Origin: Arthrobacter sp. ov407
Lineage (GTDB): Bacteria > Actinomycetota > Actinomycetes > Actinomycetales > Micrococcaceae
NCBI RefSeq assembly: GCF_900102895.1
Contig: NZ_FNGD01000001.1
Span: 401,936 to 465,935 of the forward strand
Reading direction: 5' to 3'
DNA length: 64,000 nt
The translations under genes were made by a program, and so were the position numbers. How positions within the stretch are numbered: position 1 is the stretch's first letter; every line of letters starts with the position of its first letter. Shown here piece after piece: positions 9,231-18,120 of the stretch. A model generated the notes under the pieces. It did not search any database and was not told the DNA's origin. It worked only from the letters and a program-made list of their open reading frames with translations.

Positions 9231-9385
9231 TGGAAATCCTCACTTTGGGGCAAACGAGCAGGTCCCGTGCTGTCGAGTCCGGATCGCGGCCGATATGTCT
9301 ATCGACGGGTTCCGTGCTTAGCAGTCGCAGGGCCTGAGTGCCAATTCTACCACCTTGGCCGGAACCCATATCAGCCGAGGTGGCA

Positions 9386-10033
9386 TCAATCGAGCCGGAT
9401 GATCCCGCCCGGGGTCAGCGCCGCGTCGACCTTCCGGTCGAACGACTCGGCGGGAATGCTGCCCGCGGGCAGTACCTCAGTGTCATAGACGACGGCGGCA
9501 GTCGGCAGCGCGACAGCGTCGAACGCCTCGTCGAACGCCTCGTCGGACGCCTCGCCGGACGCAAGAGGCAGGGCGGCCAGCGAAGCAAGGAACTTGTCGT
9601 AGTAGCCGCCGCCTTGTCCGATGCGGTTGCCCGAGAAATCCACGGCTGTGGCCGGGAGGATGATTGCGGTGGCGTCGCGCATTACGGCGGTGCTGTGGCG
9701 CTCTCCGACAGGCTCTTGGATGGGGGCGTACCGGCTGCGCACAAACCCGGACTGCGGCGTCCAATACACCCAGCTGAGTTCGATTTCGGGTTCGCAAACC
9801 GGAAGCAGCACCCGGTGCCCGGCCTCGGTCAGGGCCGTCAACAGCGGCAGCGTCGGCGGTTCGGCGTCCACACCGAGGTACGCCGCGAAAATGCCCTGGC
9901 GGCCGCGGGCCAGTCCGGAGGCCCACTGGAGCCCATGGCGGGCGATGCCCGCCGCAGCGGCATCCTGTGCGGCCGGCGGGAGCGCGGAACGCTTCGCCCT
10001 GTGGCTGGAGCGTATTTCCTCTTTTGACGCCAT
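9386..10033 (-). CDS. 5-formyltetrahydrofolate cyclo-ligase
   Basis: This 215-residue enzyme converts 5-formyl-THF to 5,10-methenyl-THF with ATP, salvaging the folate in the cytoplasm. The substrate/ATP-loop signature is seen in GNRIGQGGGYYDKFLA, and the N-terminus has the basic SSHRAKRSALP. The ATG at 10033 is chosen over an in-frame start at 10111 because GAGGA precedes it and the extra N-terminus is low complexity. A 12-bp tandem repeat inside the gene inserts Asp-Glu-Ala-Phe/Ser repeats in a surface loop. Confidence 0.9.
   Translation of the reverse strand: MASKEEIRSSHRAKRSALPPAAQDAAAAGIARHGLQWASGLARGRQGIFAAYLGVDAEPPTLPLLTALTEAGHRVLLPVCEPEIELSWVYWTPQSGFVRSRYAPIQEPVGERHSTAVMRDATAIILPATAVDFSGNRIGQGGGYYDKFLASLAALPLASGEASDEAFDEAFDAVALPTAAVVYDTEVLPAGSIPAESFDRKVDAALTPGGIIRLD
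9518..9562 (-). repeat. In-frame 12-bp tandem repeat in the cyclo-ligase gene
   Basis: Three 12-bp units (9518-9529, 9530-9541, 9542-9553; GTCGAACGCCTC on the plus strand) plus a partial fourth encode an ASDEAFDEAFD stretch. The unit length preserves the reading frame. Confidence 0.75.
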
Positions 10034-10127
10034 GCTGGCCCGTCCTCTGCCTCTTGCGGCCGCGACGCGCCGGGGATGACCCGGCGGGCGGTGCGAATAA
10101 AAATTACGCAATGATTGGTCCCTCCGT

Positions 10128-10133
10128 TAGATT
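10128..10133 (+). promoter_or_regulatory. -10 box, leaderless galU mRNA
   Basis: TAGATT ends 7 nt before the first base of the galU GTG. A weak -35 (TTACGC, 10104-10109) lies 18 bp upstream. Confidence 0.55.
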
Positions 10134-10139
10134 AGTCGA

Positions 10140-11057
10140 GTGAATACACCCAACGCTTCCGTCCGTAAGGCCGTCATCCCCGCCGCGGGCCTTGGTACTA
10201 GGTTTCTTCCGGCAACGAAGGCCATGCCCAAGGAAATGCTGCCTGTCGTTGACAAGCCGGCCATCCAGTACGTCGTTGAGGAGGCCGTGAATGTCGGCCT
10301 GAACGACATCCTGATGATCACGGGCCGCAACAAGCGGGCGTTGGAGGATCACTTCGACCGCGTTCCGACGTTGGAGGCCACACTTGAGGCGAAGGGCGAC
10401 ACGGCGAAGCTTGAGTCCATCCAGGCCGCCAGCAACCTCGGTGACATCCACTACGTCCGCCAGGGCGATCCCCTGGGCCTCGGCCACGCCGTCCTCCGTG
10501 CCAAGCAGCACGTCGGGCAGGAGCCGTTCGCCGTCCTCCTGGGCGATGACCTCATCGATGCCCGCGATGAGCTGCTCAGCACCATGATCGAGGTCCAGGC
10601 CAAGACCGGTGGGTCGGTGGTCGCTCTGATCGAGGTGGATCCGTCCCAGATCAGTGCCTACGGCTGCGCCGACGTCGAGGCGATCGGCGGTGAGGACTAC
10701 GTCCGCATCAACCAGCTCGTGGAGAAGCCCGATGTCGAGGACGCGCCGTCCAACCTCGCCGTGATTGGCCGCTATGTGTTGCACCCGGCCGTCTTTGAAG
10801 TGCTTGAGCGCACCGAGCCCGGCCGCGGCGGAGAAATCCAGCTCACGGACGCGCTGCAGGAGCTCTCGGCCGGCACCGGCGAGGGCTACGGCGTGTACGG
10901 CGTCGTCTTCCGCGGCCGCCGCTACGACACCGGCGACAAGCTCAGCTACCTCAAGGCCTGCGTCCAGCTCGCCTGCGACAGTGAGGACCTCGGCCCGGGC
11001 CTGCGCGAATGGCTGTCCGGCTTCGCGTCCAGCCTGGCCCCCAGCCTCGCTAAGTAA
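10140..11057 (+). CDS. galU: UTP-glucose-1-phosphate uridylyltransferase
   Basis: GalU makes UDP-glucose from UTP and glucose-1-phosphate for cell-wall polymers, trehalose and exopolysaccharide. The 305-residue length is typical. The nucleotidyltransferase signature AAGLGTRFLPATKAMPKEM is at residues 14-32, and VDKPAIQYVVEEA and the metal-binding LLGDDLID follow. The GTG start fits the leaderless promoter. An acetyltransferase gene starts 5 nt after the stop and is probably co-transcribed. Confidence 0.96.
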   Translation: MNTPNASVRKAVIPAAGLGTRFLPATKAMPKEMLPVVDKPAIQYVVEEAVNVGLNDILMITGRNKRALEDHFDRVPTLEATLEAKGDTAKLESIQAASNLGDIHYVRQGDPLGLGHAVLRAKQHVGQEPFAVLLGDDLIDARDELLSTMIEVQAKTGGSVVALIEVDPSQISAYGCADVEAIGGEDYVRINQLVEKPDVEDAPSNLAVIGRYVLHPAVFEVLERTEPGRGGEIQLTDALQELSAGTGEGYGVYGVVFRGRRYDTGDKLSYLKACVQLACDSEDLGPGLREWLSGFASSLAPSLAK

Positions 11058-11062
11058 CTCCC

Positions 11063-11683
11063 GTGGGGGGCAGCTTCACCTGGCCGGTGACTCTGGAGAG
11101 TGGCGACATTGTGTTGCGCCCCATCCGGTACCGGGACCGCAAGGAGTGGACAGCACTCCGGTCCCGTAACTGCGAGTGGCTGGCCCCCTGGGAGGCATCA
11201 AACCCGGTCCCCGGCGGCGGCCTGCCGGACTACCGGCAGATGGTGCGCTCGCTCAAGGCCCAAGCCGCGCAGGCCACGGCCCTGCCCTTCGTCATCGCGG
11301 AATGGACGCCAGGCCACCAGGCCCCGGTGATCGTGGGACAGTTGACTGTGTCCTCGATCGTGTGGGGATCGGCCATGATGGCCACGCTTGGCTATTGGGT
11401 CGACCAGGAGCGGGCCGGACGGGGGATCGCCCCGACCGCCGTGGCCATGGCGACGGACTATTGCTTTGGCACCCTTGGCCTGCACCGCATGGAGATCAAC
11501 ATCAGGCCGGAGAACGCGCCGAGCCTGCGGGTGGTGGAAAAACTCGGGTTTCGCGACGAGGGATTCCGGCCCAGGTTCCTGCACATCAACGGTGAATGGG
11601 CGGACCACCGGACCTTCGCGCTCACCGCCGAGGAAGTGCCGGAAGGCCTCCTCGCGCGGTGGCTGAGAACCCGCCCGGCCTGA
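11063..11683 (+). CDS. RimJ/RimL-type GNAT N-acetyltransferase
   Basis: This 206-residue GNAT protein has the acetyl-CoA-binding region in GYWVDQERAGRGIAPTAVAM and the RimJ-family segment NAPSLRVVEKLGFRDEG. By family it would acetylate a protein N-terminus or a small molecule; the substrate cannot be read from sequence. It starts with GTG 5 nt after the galU stop. That coupling is common in actinobacteria, where this pair lies beside formyl-THF cyclo-ligase. Confidence 0.88.
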   Translation: MGGSFTWPVTLESGDIVLRPIRYRDRKEWTALRSRNCEWLAPWEASNPVPGGGLPDYRQMVRSLKAQAAQATALPFVIAEWTPGHQAPVIVGQLTVSSIVWGSAMMATLGYWVDQERAGRGIAPTAVAMATDYCFGTLGLHRMEINIRPENAPSLRVVEKLGFRDEGFRPRFLHINGEWADHRTFALTAEEVPEGLLARWLRTRPA

Positions 11684-11788
11684 ACCTGTGACGGCCTCCT
11701 GACCAGCCACGACGCCCCGACGCCGGCCAGTTGACGCCGCGCGCGCGACACACCCCTAGCAATGCGGGGCAGCACCCCATATACCTCA

Positions 11789-11794
11789 TACGGT
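11789..11794 (+). promoter_or_regulatory. -10 box supporting the GTG start at 11801
   Basis: TACGGT ends 7 nt before the first base of GTG 11801. This is the reason for preferring that start over the ATG at 11762. Confidence 0.45.
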
Positions 11795-11800
11795 TTTGAT

Positions 11801-12823
11801 GTGGACTTCCCTCTTAGCAGCTCTGTGATCCTTGTCATTGCTGTTGCGCTCTGGATCGTGTGGGTGGCGCCTTACGTTCTCCGGAACGGGCGCCACCAGC
11901 TGCAGCCTGCAGGCGAATTCCTGGCGGACGTCATTGACATGGAACCAGCAGAACCACATGCGGGGAAGGTTATGAAAATGGCGGCGCATCAGGAGAAACC
12001 CATGATCAGCACCCAGCGCGCACAACCGGCTGGCGGCACCCCAGGCCGTGGTGCAAGCACCGGCGCGACGCCTGGAGGGAAACCAATTTCTGCGGCGACC
12101 GCCCCGGCGTTCCGGGTTCGTTGGGGACGGCTGGTGCTGGCGGTAGCCGGTCTCCTGTCCTTCCTCACGGGAATCGTGTCCGCGGCCCTTCTACTTTTCG
12201 GGATCGGTTCCGGCTGGCTCCCGGTGGCGGCCCTGTTGGGCGCCGTCACCGCCGTGGCGGTGCTCCGCCGCCTCGCTGTCCGCGACCGCCGGCGGAAAAT
12301 GAACGCCGCATTCCGTGCAGCCATGGGCAGCCCCGAACGCACCACTGCGCGGCCCTCAGTGCCCGAAGAGATCCCCTCCTTTCCTGCCGGCCGTCCCGGT
12401 GCCCGGCCGGAAAGCCCTCTTTTCGACGCAGAAGCGGAGCGGGCCACGCCCGAGCCTGCGCCGAAGCCGCTGACCGCACTCGAGCTCCGCCAGGCTGCCC
12501 TCGCCGAAGCGGCAGCCTCGGGGGATACCTCGGCGGCTGTGGCGGCCGAAACGGCGGCAGCCCCGGAGGGCTCCAGCTGGGAGCCCGTCGACGTTCCTAA
12601 GCCCACCTACGTCGAAGCCGCGAAGGCCGAACGCGCAGCCCCGATGCCCCTGGACCTCCCTGAGGCGCCGAAAGCCGTCGGGAAGCCGTCCCTCAAGCAG
12701 GCCTCGGCGCGGCCGGCCGCGTCCGATCCGCGGACCGCCGACGATTCCGAGTCAAAGCAGCTCAGTAAGGCCCAGAGCGCCTTGAGCAACCTCGACGATG
12801 TCCTCCAGCGGCGACGCGCCTGA
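11801..12823 (+). CDS. Membrane protein of unknown function
   Basis: I do not recognise the family beyond a conserved-looking actinobacterial membrane protein. The predicted 340 residues begin with a hydrophobic helix (residues ~7-25, SVILVIAVALWIVWVAPYVL). Two more helices follow at about 110-155 (LVLAVAGLLSFLTGIVSAALL and WLPVAALLGAVTAVAVL). A long Ala/Pro/Glu-rich, probably cytoplasmic and disordered, C-terminal half ends in a short helix (KQLSKAQSALSNLDDVLQRR). An in-frame ATG at 11762 would add 13 residues. A terminator lies just downstream. Confidence 0.75.
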   Translation: MDFPLSSSVILVIAVALWIVWVAPYVLRNGRHQLQPAGEFLADVIDMEPAEPHAGKVMKMAAHQEKPMISTQRAQPAGGTPGRGASTGATPGGKPISAATAPAFRVRWGRLVLAVAGLLSFLTGIVSAALLLFGIGSGWLPVAALLGAVTAVAVLRRLAVRDRRRKMNAAFRAAMGSPERTTARPSVPEEIPSFPAGRPGARPESPLFDAEAERATPEPAPKPLTALELRQAALAEAAASGDTSAAVAAETAAAPEGSSWEPVDVPKPTYVEAAKAERAAPMPLDLPEAPKAVGKPSLKQASARPAASDPRTADDSESKQLSKAQSALSNLDDVLQRRRA

Positions 12824-12849
12824 CCCGGTCCGCTCTTCCGGAGATTTCG

Positions 12850-12884
12850 CCCCGGGCAGCCAGCAATGGCTGCCCGGGGTTTTC
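12850..12884 (+). terminator. Intrinsic terminator
   Basis: A perfect 12-bp GC-rich stem (12850-12861 with 12868-12879) with loop AGCAAT is followed by TTTTC. It ends the transcript of the membrane protein gene. Confidence 0.85.
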
Positions 12885-12920
12885 ACTTCCCCGTAACGTC
12901 GCCGGTGGGCTTCGTGGCGG

Positions 12921-12926
12921 TAGCCT
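12921..12926 (+). promoter_or_regulatory. -10 box of the NmrA-like gene
   Basis: TAGCCT ends 7 nt before the first base of the ATG at 12933. Confidence 0.5.
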
Positions 12927-12932
12927 CGGCTC

Positions 12933-13745
12933 ATGACAAGGATTTGCGTCGCCGGCGGAACCGGCCAAGTAGGCCGTGAAGTGGTGCGCCGGGCTGTCGA
13001 CGCCGGGCACTTGGTGGCCGTCCTCAGCCGCAACCCGCCGGCGGCCGGCAGCGCCGGTAACATCGGGGGCGCGGAATACTTCCGCGCGGACGTGACAACG
13101 GGCGAAGGGGTCGCGGCCGCCCTCGCCGGCGCCGACGTCGTGATTGATTGCCTGGAAGGACGCTCCGGGAAGGCACGCAAGAATTTCGCCGACGGCGGCG
13201 CGCGTCTTCTGGCCGCCGCCCAGGATGCGGGTACGGCCAGGGCCGTCATGCTGTCCATTGTGAACTGCGATCGCAGCAACTCCGCCTTCTACCGGTCGAA
13301 GGCGGCCAAAGAACACGTCTACGAGCTGTCCGGACTGGAGACAGCAGTGGTCCGTGCCACCCAGTTTCATTCGTTGCTGGCGATGATGTTCGGCGCCGGC
13401 TCGAAAGTACGGGCCATCCCCGTGGTGCGAGGCGCCCGGTTCCAGCCGGTGTCGCCGGCCGACGCGGCCGCGGTGCTGCTGGAAACCGCCTTGGAACCGG
13501 CGCCGGTTCCAGCTGCGGGACCGCGGCACCGGGTGCTGAACCTCGGCGGCCCGGAATCCAAGGACATGGCCGATTTTGCCCGGGAGTGGCAGCGGGCCAC
13601 GGGCGTAAAGGGCCAACTGGTGCGCCTGCCGCTGCCCGGCGCGATGGGCCGCTATTTGCGCGAGGGGCTGAACCTGGTGCCGGAGGCGCGACACGGCAAC
13701 GAGACATTCCGGGGCTGGCTGGAAAACAGCGCAGATAGTTTGTAG
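12933..13745 (+). CDS. NmrA-like NAD(P)-binding protein (atypical SDR)
   Basis: This 270-residue protein opens with the Rossmann motif VAGGTGQVGREVV (GxxGxxG) at residues 5-17. A second strand follows in LVAVLSRNPP. It resembles NAD(P)H-binding atypical SDRs of the NmrA/YesF kind, which bind NADP(H) as reductases or redox sensors. A Tyr-x3-Lys pair is seen in FYRSKAAKEH. The substrate is unknown. A leaderless promoter precedes it and the tRNA-Ala gene follows after a short gap. Confidence 0.82.
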   Translation: MTRICVAGGTGQVGREVVRRAVDAGHLVAVLSRNPPAAGSAGNIGGAEYFRADVTTGEGVAAALAGADVVIDCLEGRSGKARKNFADGGARLLAAAQDAGTARAVMLSIVNCDRSNSAFYRSKAAKEHVYELSGLETAVVRATQFHSLLAMMFGAGSKVRAIPVVRGARFQPVSPADAAAVLLETALEPAPVPAAGPRHRVLNLGGPESKDMADFAREWQRATGVKGQLVRLPLPGAMGRYLREGLNLVPEARHGNETFRGWLENSADSL

Positions 13746-13791
13746 CCTAGGGACACCGGCAACGCCGTTCCCTCAGGACCGGCGTTGCTTC

Positions 13792-13864
13792 GGGGCTATA
13801 GCTCAGTTGGTAGAGCGCTTCGTTCGCATCGAAGAGGTCAGGAGTTCGAATCTCCTTAGCTCCA
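13792..13864 (+). tRNA. tRNA-Ala (anticodon CGC)
   Basis: The 73-nt sequence folds into a full cloverleaf. The acceptor arm GGGGCTA pairs with TAGCTCC and includes the G3:U70 pair that identifies alanine tRNAs. The anticodon stem CTTCG/CGAAG holds the loop TTCGCAT, giving anticodon CGC. The T arm is AGGAG-TTCGAAT-CTCCT. The discriminator base is A and CCA is not encoded. I saw no copy of the 3' half elsewhere in the window, so the locus shows no sign of being an attachment site here. Confidence 0.95.
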
Positions 13865-13965
13865 CAGTTTCCAAGGGTTCGGGACCATCCGCCTCGGGGG
13901 ACATTCATGGGAGACGGGCTGGATTTCCGGCTACGTGTTCGTCATGTGCCGCGGTGCGGCGGGAT

Positions 13966-16900
13966 TTAGATATGGAGCGGATTGCCGGCCCATTTGCTGT
14001 CAGCCGGGACGGCTTCGGAAAGCATGACTAGTGAAGCGGCGCCGACTGTCGCTCCGGTACCGACGCTGCTTCCCGGGAGCACGATGCTGTTGGGCCCAAG
14101 TGTCGAGTTCATCCCGAGATTGATTTCGTCCATGCGCATGATTCGGTCATGGAAGAGATGCGTCTGGACGACACATCCTCTGTTGACGGTGACGCCGTCG
14201 CGGAGCGTAATAAGGTCAAATTCTGGAAGCCTGCGAGTCTCGCACCATACCCGCCGCCCTACCTTCGTTCCCATGCAGCGAAGCCAGAGGTTAATAATGG
14301 GCGTGCCTACACTCATGCCGATGAGTTCGCCAGCCAGTGATTCGGTGAAAACATCGGCCAGCTCGTTGCGCCAGACGAACGAACTCCACAAGGGATGCGC
14401 AGAGGGTCGGAACCGTCCGACCAGCGCCCATTTGGCCGCCAGGGCGACAAGGCACGATGCGACCGCGGTGCATAAAAGCACCGGACCAGATAGCAGAATC
14501 GTGATCATAAGACCTGACTGCGAATATGTTGAGGCGAGCACGTAAAGCGCGACCAGGCCGAGCCATGCCGTGATGATGGAGGGCACGATCCGGCAGGCCT
14601 CCACCGCCCCGCGGGCTGCGAGAAGGCGGCGCGGTGGGTTGTACGTCCGGGACGGATCGCTGTGGTCCACCGGCCGGGTCAGCTTGATGGGCGGGCGACC
14701 GAACCAGGAAGTTCCTTCCGGCATGTCGTCCGGAACCGAGGACAAGACTGCGATCAGCGACTTATCAGGCATACGGCGACCCGGGCCAACAACCGCGGAG
14801 TTACCGAGGAAGGATTTTTCTCCGACGCTCGCCTGTCCAAACTGCAACCAGCCTCCGCGGGCGCGCTTGAAGGAGACCAGAGAGTGGTCCGCAAGGAAGG
14901 AACGATCCTGAATATTTGTCAGGCGAGGCATGGTTTCCACGGTGGATATTTCAACGCCCTTGCCAACTTTGGCGCCGAGCAGTCGCATCCATCGGGGGGT
15001 GAAGAGGCTTGCGTATATGGCATATGCCAGTTTGAGTGCCCTCGTGAGCAGCAGATCTATCAGCCACGCAGCCCACGCCGCCGGCCCCGCGGATGGATGG
15101 AATCCGGGTGCAATCAGGCGGCTGAGCAAACGGACAAGCGCTGCAGTAAGGAACAGATAGGTCATTAACGTGAGTACGACGGCCAGAGGTGTCCACACAG
15201 CCACCGTTTGGAGCGTACTCTCGAGGTCTCCGCTGCCGCGGCCTGCCACGAAAATCAGCAATTCCGCGGGCAGCGCGGACAGGGCCATGATTGGGACTAA
15301 TCCGAACAGCGAAAGCGGGTAGCGGAGCCTCTCGACGCGTGCCGAGCGCTGGGGGGCGGGCGTTTCCGGCCATCCTTTGCCGGCGACGCCGACGTGCCGC
15401 ATCGGTGAACCGGTCCAGTGCTGTCCGTCCGGAACGAATCCGCTGACGCATGTTCCCGGGGCAACTTCAGCCGCGGTTCCAATGTGAGCGCCGGGCAGGA
15501 GCGTCGAGCGGGCGCCCACTGTTGCATGGCTGCCTATGTCGATGGACCCTATCGTCAGGACACCGCCGTCGATCCAGTAGCCGGCCATGTCCACACCACG
15601 TTCAATGGACGCATTTGGCCCGATTACTGCCATCCCGGTCACTGGAGGTATGGCATCGAGGTGCACACCCTTGCCGATGTGGCATCCCACGGCCCGCGCG
15701 TACCAGGACGCAAAGGGTGTTCCCATCAGGGAATCGAGCGCGCAGTAGGCGACGATGCGCTCCGCGGCCCACAGCCGTACATGAACAAGGCCGCCCCGGG
15801 GGAAGCTGCCCGGGAGAATTCCATGCGTCAAGAGGCGGGCGCATCCCGCGGCGATGGCCAAGCGGGATGGGGCGCTGAAGAGTACGAACCATGCCGCCAC
15901 AGTCGGGAGCAGCGGGGGGTTGGGCGCCCAGGTAGCACCGGCCATCCGGAGGATCAAGCTGGCGACTGATAGGGCCGTGAGGTACTTCAGGCCATTGGCG
16001 TAGTACAGACCCAGGATCAGCGGCAGCTGAAGCAGGCCTGTCCACCTCGGTGTTGAAGTGGATTCGCGCTTGTCCCACGTGGGAGCGGCGAGGCCGGCGA
16101 GGTGATCCGCCATCGGACCGAGACCCGGGGTGGCGTAAATATCTGCGATGGATGCCTCGGCGTGCCTGGTTCTGACTAAGGAGATCAGCTGTGCCGCGGC
16201 GACGCTTCCTCCGCCAAGGGCGAAAAAGTCACTATGCATTGTGAGGTTCGTGGGACCTAGAACCTTAGTCCACTGCTCTGCGAGCCATGCGTACGTCCCG
16301 GTAAGTTGCTCTGCTGAATCTACGGGCAGACCGCCGGGCAGCGGCCAGGGGAGAGCCTTCCGATCGACTTTGCCCGAGGCTTTGATTGGCAGCGATTGAA
16401 CCACGCCCAAGGTGGGCACCAGCTGCGCGGGTAGCACCTCCATAAGCCGGGAACGGGCCGCCGCCAGGTCTATGTCGGTTCCAGATGCTGGCACAAGAAA
16501 CCCTGCAAGAACGCTATTGCCAGTCGAAGTGGTGCGGACGGCGCTGGCCGCTGCCGCGACGTTGGGGATGCGCGTCAGTGCCGCGTCGATCTCGCCCAAT
16601 TCCACACGGCGCCCCGCAAGCTTCACTTGATCATCCGCCCGACCTCGAAAGACCAGGCCACGGGGGTCAGCGAGCACCACGTCACCACTGCGGTACGCGC
16701 GTGACCAGCCTAAACCGGCCATCGGAGCATATTTCGCAGCGTCCTCCGTCGGGTCGAGATAACGGCCGAGCCCGACTCCGCCGATGACAAGTTCGCCTAC
16801 TTCCCCCCAGCGGACCGGATTCCCTTCCCTGCCGACCACCGCGAGATCCCAACCCGGCAATGGGAGCCCGATCCGATTCGGCTCCGTGCCATCAAACATC

Positions 16901-17850
16901 GCCCCGCAAGAGATCACGGTGGCCTCTGTAGGCCCATAAGTGTTCCAGACTTCCCGCCGCGAACCTGCCAGACGATTCATCAGGGCCGCCGGGCAGGCTT
17001 CGCCACCAAGAATAAGGAGCCTGATACCGTCGAGGGCATCTGCGGGCCACAGAGCTGCAAGTGTGGGCACTGTCGATGTCGCAGTTATGTGACGCTGAAC
17101 GAGCCAAGGTCCAAGATCCGCGCCGGAGCGGACTATGGTTCTCGGTGCCGGGACCAGACATGCGCCGTTTCTCCAGGCCAGCCACATTTCCTCACAGGAT
17201 GCATCGAATGACACGGACAACCCGGCAAGGACTCTGTCGCCGGGGCCCAACGGGTTGCCCTGGCAATACATGTCAGCCTCCGCATCGGCCCAAGCCGCAG
17301 CGGACCGGTGCGTAACGGCGACCCCTTTCGGCTTACCGGTTGATCCGGACGTAAAAATGATCCACGCGTCATCCTCTGGAAGCGGCTCTCGACGGTGGCC
17401 CCGTGCCCGGCGTACTGGGACCAAGGAGATTTCAAGTTGCCCTCCGATCATTGCGCAGACACCCGCTTCCGACCACACAGTCTCCGCGCGTTCATGTGGT
17501 TCGTCTATATCAACCGGGACATAGGCCGCGCCGCAGGCCATGATGCCAAGAATGGCTATATAGAGATCCGAAGATCCTGATTGCGCCCGGACGCCCACCC
17601 GGTCGCCGGCACCGATGCCCCGGGCCCAAAGGCGCTCGGCGAGGGCTTTCATCCGCGAACCAAGCGCTCCATACGTCAGACAGGCGGTTCCGTCGTCAAT
17701 GGCCAGCGATTCGGCATAGGTTGTGATCGATTCCCAAACGACGTCTATCAGGGTGCGGGCCCGGTGGGCCTGACTTCTTGGGAAGATCGCGACATCTGGG
17801 GGATGCCGGGTGACCATGTTTTTGTTCACCCTTGCCCCCTCGAAGTCCAT
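13966..17850 (-). CDS. Pls/PosA-type NRPS, probable epsilon-poly-lysine synthetase
   Basis: This 1294-residue single-module synthetase has the domain order of epsilon-poly-L-lysine synthetase. The adenylation domain spans ~25-510, with A3 FTSGSTGKPKG (166-176) and A5 NTYGPTEAT. A thiolation domain spans ~515-585, with phosphopantetheine Ser549 in FFALGGGS. Membrane helices follow, alternating with three C-like left-handed beta-helix domains. There is no thioesterase or conventional condensation domain. The ten specificity residues aligned to GrsA read D216, A217, E220, S259, I280, G282, T304, V312, I313, K494, close to published lysine codes. I infer an inner-membrane enzyme joining lysine by epsilon-amide bonds. 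GC content and codon use look lower than the flanks, which suggests transfer. No degrading peptidase gene is beside it. Confidence 0.88.
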   Translation of the reverse strand: MDFEGARVNKNMVTRHPPDVAIFPRSQAHRARTLIDVVWESITTYAESLAIDDGTACLTYGALGSRMKALAERLWARGIGAGDRVGVRAQSGSSDLYIAILGIMACGAAYVPVDIDEPHERAETVWSEAGVCAMIGGQLEISLVPVRRARGHRREPLPEDDAWIIFTSGSTGKPKGVAVTHRSAAAWADAEADMYCQGNPLGPGDRVLAGLSVSFDASCEEMWLAWRNGACLVPAPRTIVRSGADLGPWLVQRHITATSTVPTLAALWPADALDGIRLLILGGEACPAALMNRLAGSRREVWNTYGPTEATVISCGAMFDGTEPNRIGLPLPGWDLAVVGREGNPVRWGEVGELVIGGVGLGRYLDPTEDAAKYAPMAGLGWSRAYRSGDVVLADPRGLVFRGRADDQVKLAGRRVELGEIDAALTRIPNVAAAASAVRTTSTGNSVLAGFLVPASGTDIDLAAARSRLMEVLPAQLVPTLGVVQSLPIKASGKVDRKALPWPLPGGLPVDSAEQLTGTYAWLAEQWTKVLGPTNLTMHSDFFALGGGSVAAAQLISLVRTRHAEASIADIYATPGLGPMADHLAGLAAPTWDKRESTSTPRWTGLLQLPLILGLYYANGLKYLTALSVASLILRMAGATWAPNPPLLPTVAAWFVLFSAPSRLAIAAGCARLLTHGILPGSFPRGGLVHVRLWAAERIVAYCALDSLMGTPFASWYARAVGCHIGKGVHLDAIPPVTGMAVIGPNASIERGVDMAGYWIDGGVLTIGSIDIGSHATVGARSTLLPGAHIGTAAEVAPGTCVSGFVPDGQHWTGSPMRHVGVAGKGWPETPAPQRSARVERLRYPLSLFGLVPIMALSALPAELLIFVAGRGSGDLESTLQTVAVWTPLAVVLTLMTYLFLTAALVRLLSRLIAPGFHPSAGPAAWAAWLIDLLLTRALKLAYAIYASLFTPRWMRLLGAKVGKGVEISTVETMPRLTNIQDRSFLADHSLVSFKRARGGWLQFGQASVGEKSFLGNSAVVGPGRRMPDKSLIAVLSSVPDDMPEGTSWFGRPPIKLTRPVDHSDPSRTYNPPRRLLAARGAVEACRIVPSIITAWLGLVALYVLASTYSQSGLMITILLSGPVLLCTAVASCLVALAAKWALVGRFRPSAHPLWSSFVWRNELADVFTESLAGELIGMSVGTPIINLWLRCMGTKVGRRVWCETRRLPEFDLITLRDGVTVNRGCVVQTHLFHDRIMRMDEINLGMNSTLGPNSIVLPGSSVGTGATVGAASLVMLSEAVPADSKWAGNPLHI

Positions 17851-17898
17851 CCGATTCCTCGGCAGAGTCCCGCGTGGGGCCCGGCGCCGGGCATCCTG

Positions 17899-17967
17899 TC
17901 AGAATGCGCGATCGGTGAGTCTAATCTCGATGTGCCCGTGGACGAGTAGAGGCGGCTCATGGTTCAT
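17899..17967 (-). other. Possible 22-codon leader ORF before the synthetase
   Basis: An ATG at 17967 opens a 22-residue ORF (begins MNHEPPLLVHGH) in the leader of the synthetase mRNA. The reading frame is open back to about 18012. It has no good ribosome site of its own, so expression is uncertain. Confidence 0.2.
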
Positions 17968-18018
17968 GGCTTCTTCAACGAAACGCTGCCGGGAAGCCGA
18001 CTGCCTGACCTCTCCTTA

Positions 18019-18047
18019 AGGATAGAAAGAAAAATATCGGCGGACAA
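18019..18047 (-). promoter_or_regulatory. Sigma70-like promoter reading toward the synthetase gene
   Basis: On the minus strand TTGTCC (18047-18042) and TATCCT (18024-18019) are separated by exactly 17 bp. Transcription would start near 18012 and give a leader of about 160 nt before the ATG at 17850. AAGGAGAGG lies just inside the transcript but has no start codon at normal spacing. Confidence 0.55.
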
Positions 18048-18120
18048 TGTCGATTTCACGTGTTAGGTTAGCGGGCAAAGCCGCGGCCTTTGCCAGCAGC
18101 TTCCGTACTCTTGGGGGAGA

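Noticed and set aside
13792..18120. Genomic island at tRNA-Ala carrying the poly-lysine synthetase
   Set aside because: The synthetase lies just after the tRNA and has lower GC, but I found no second copy of the tRNA 3' end and no integrase nearby.
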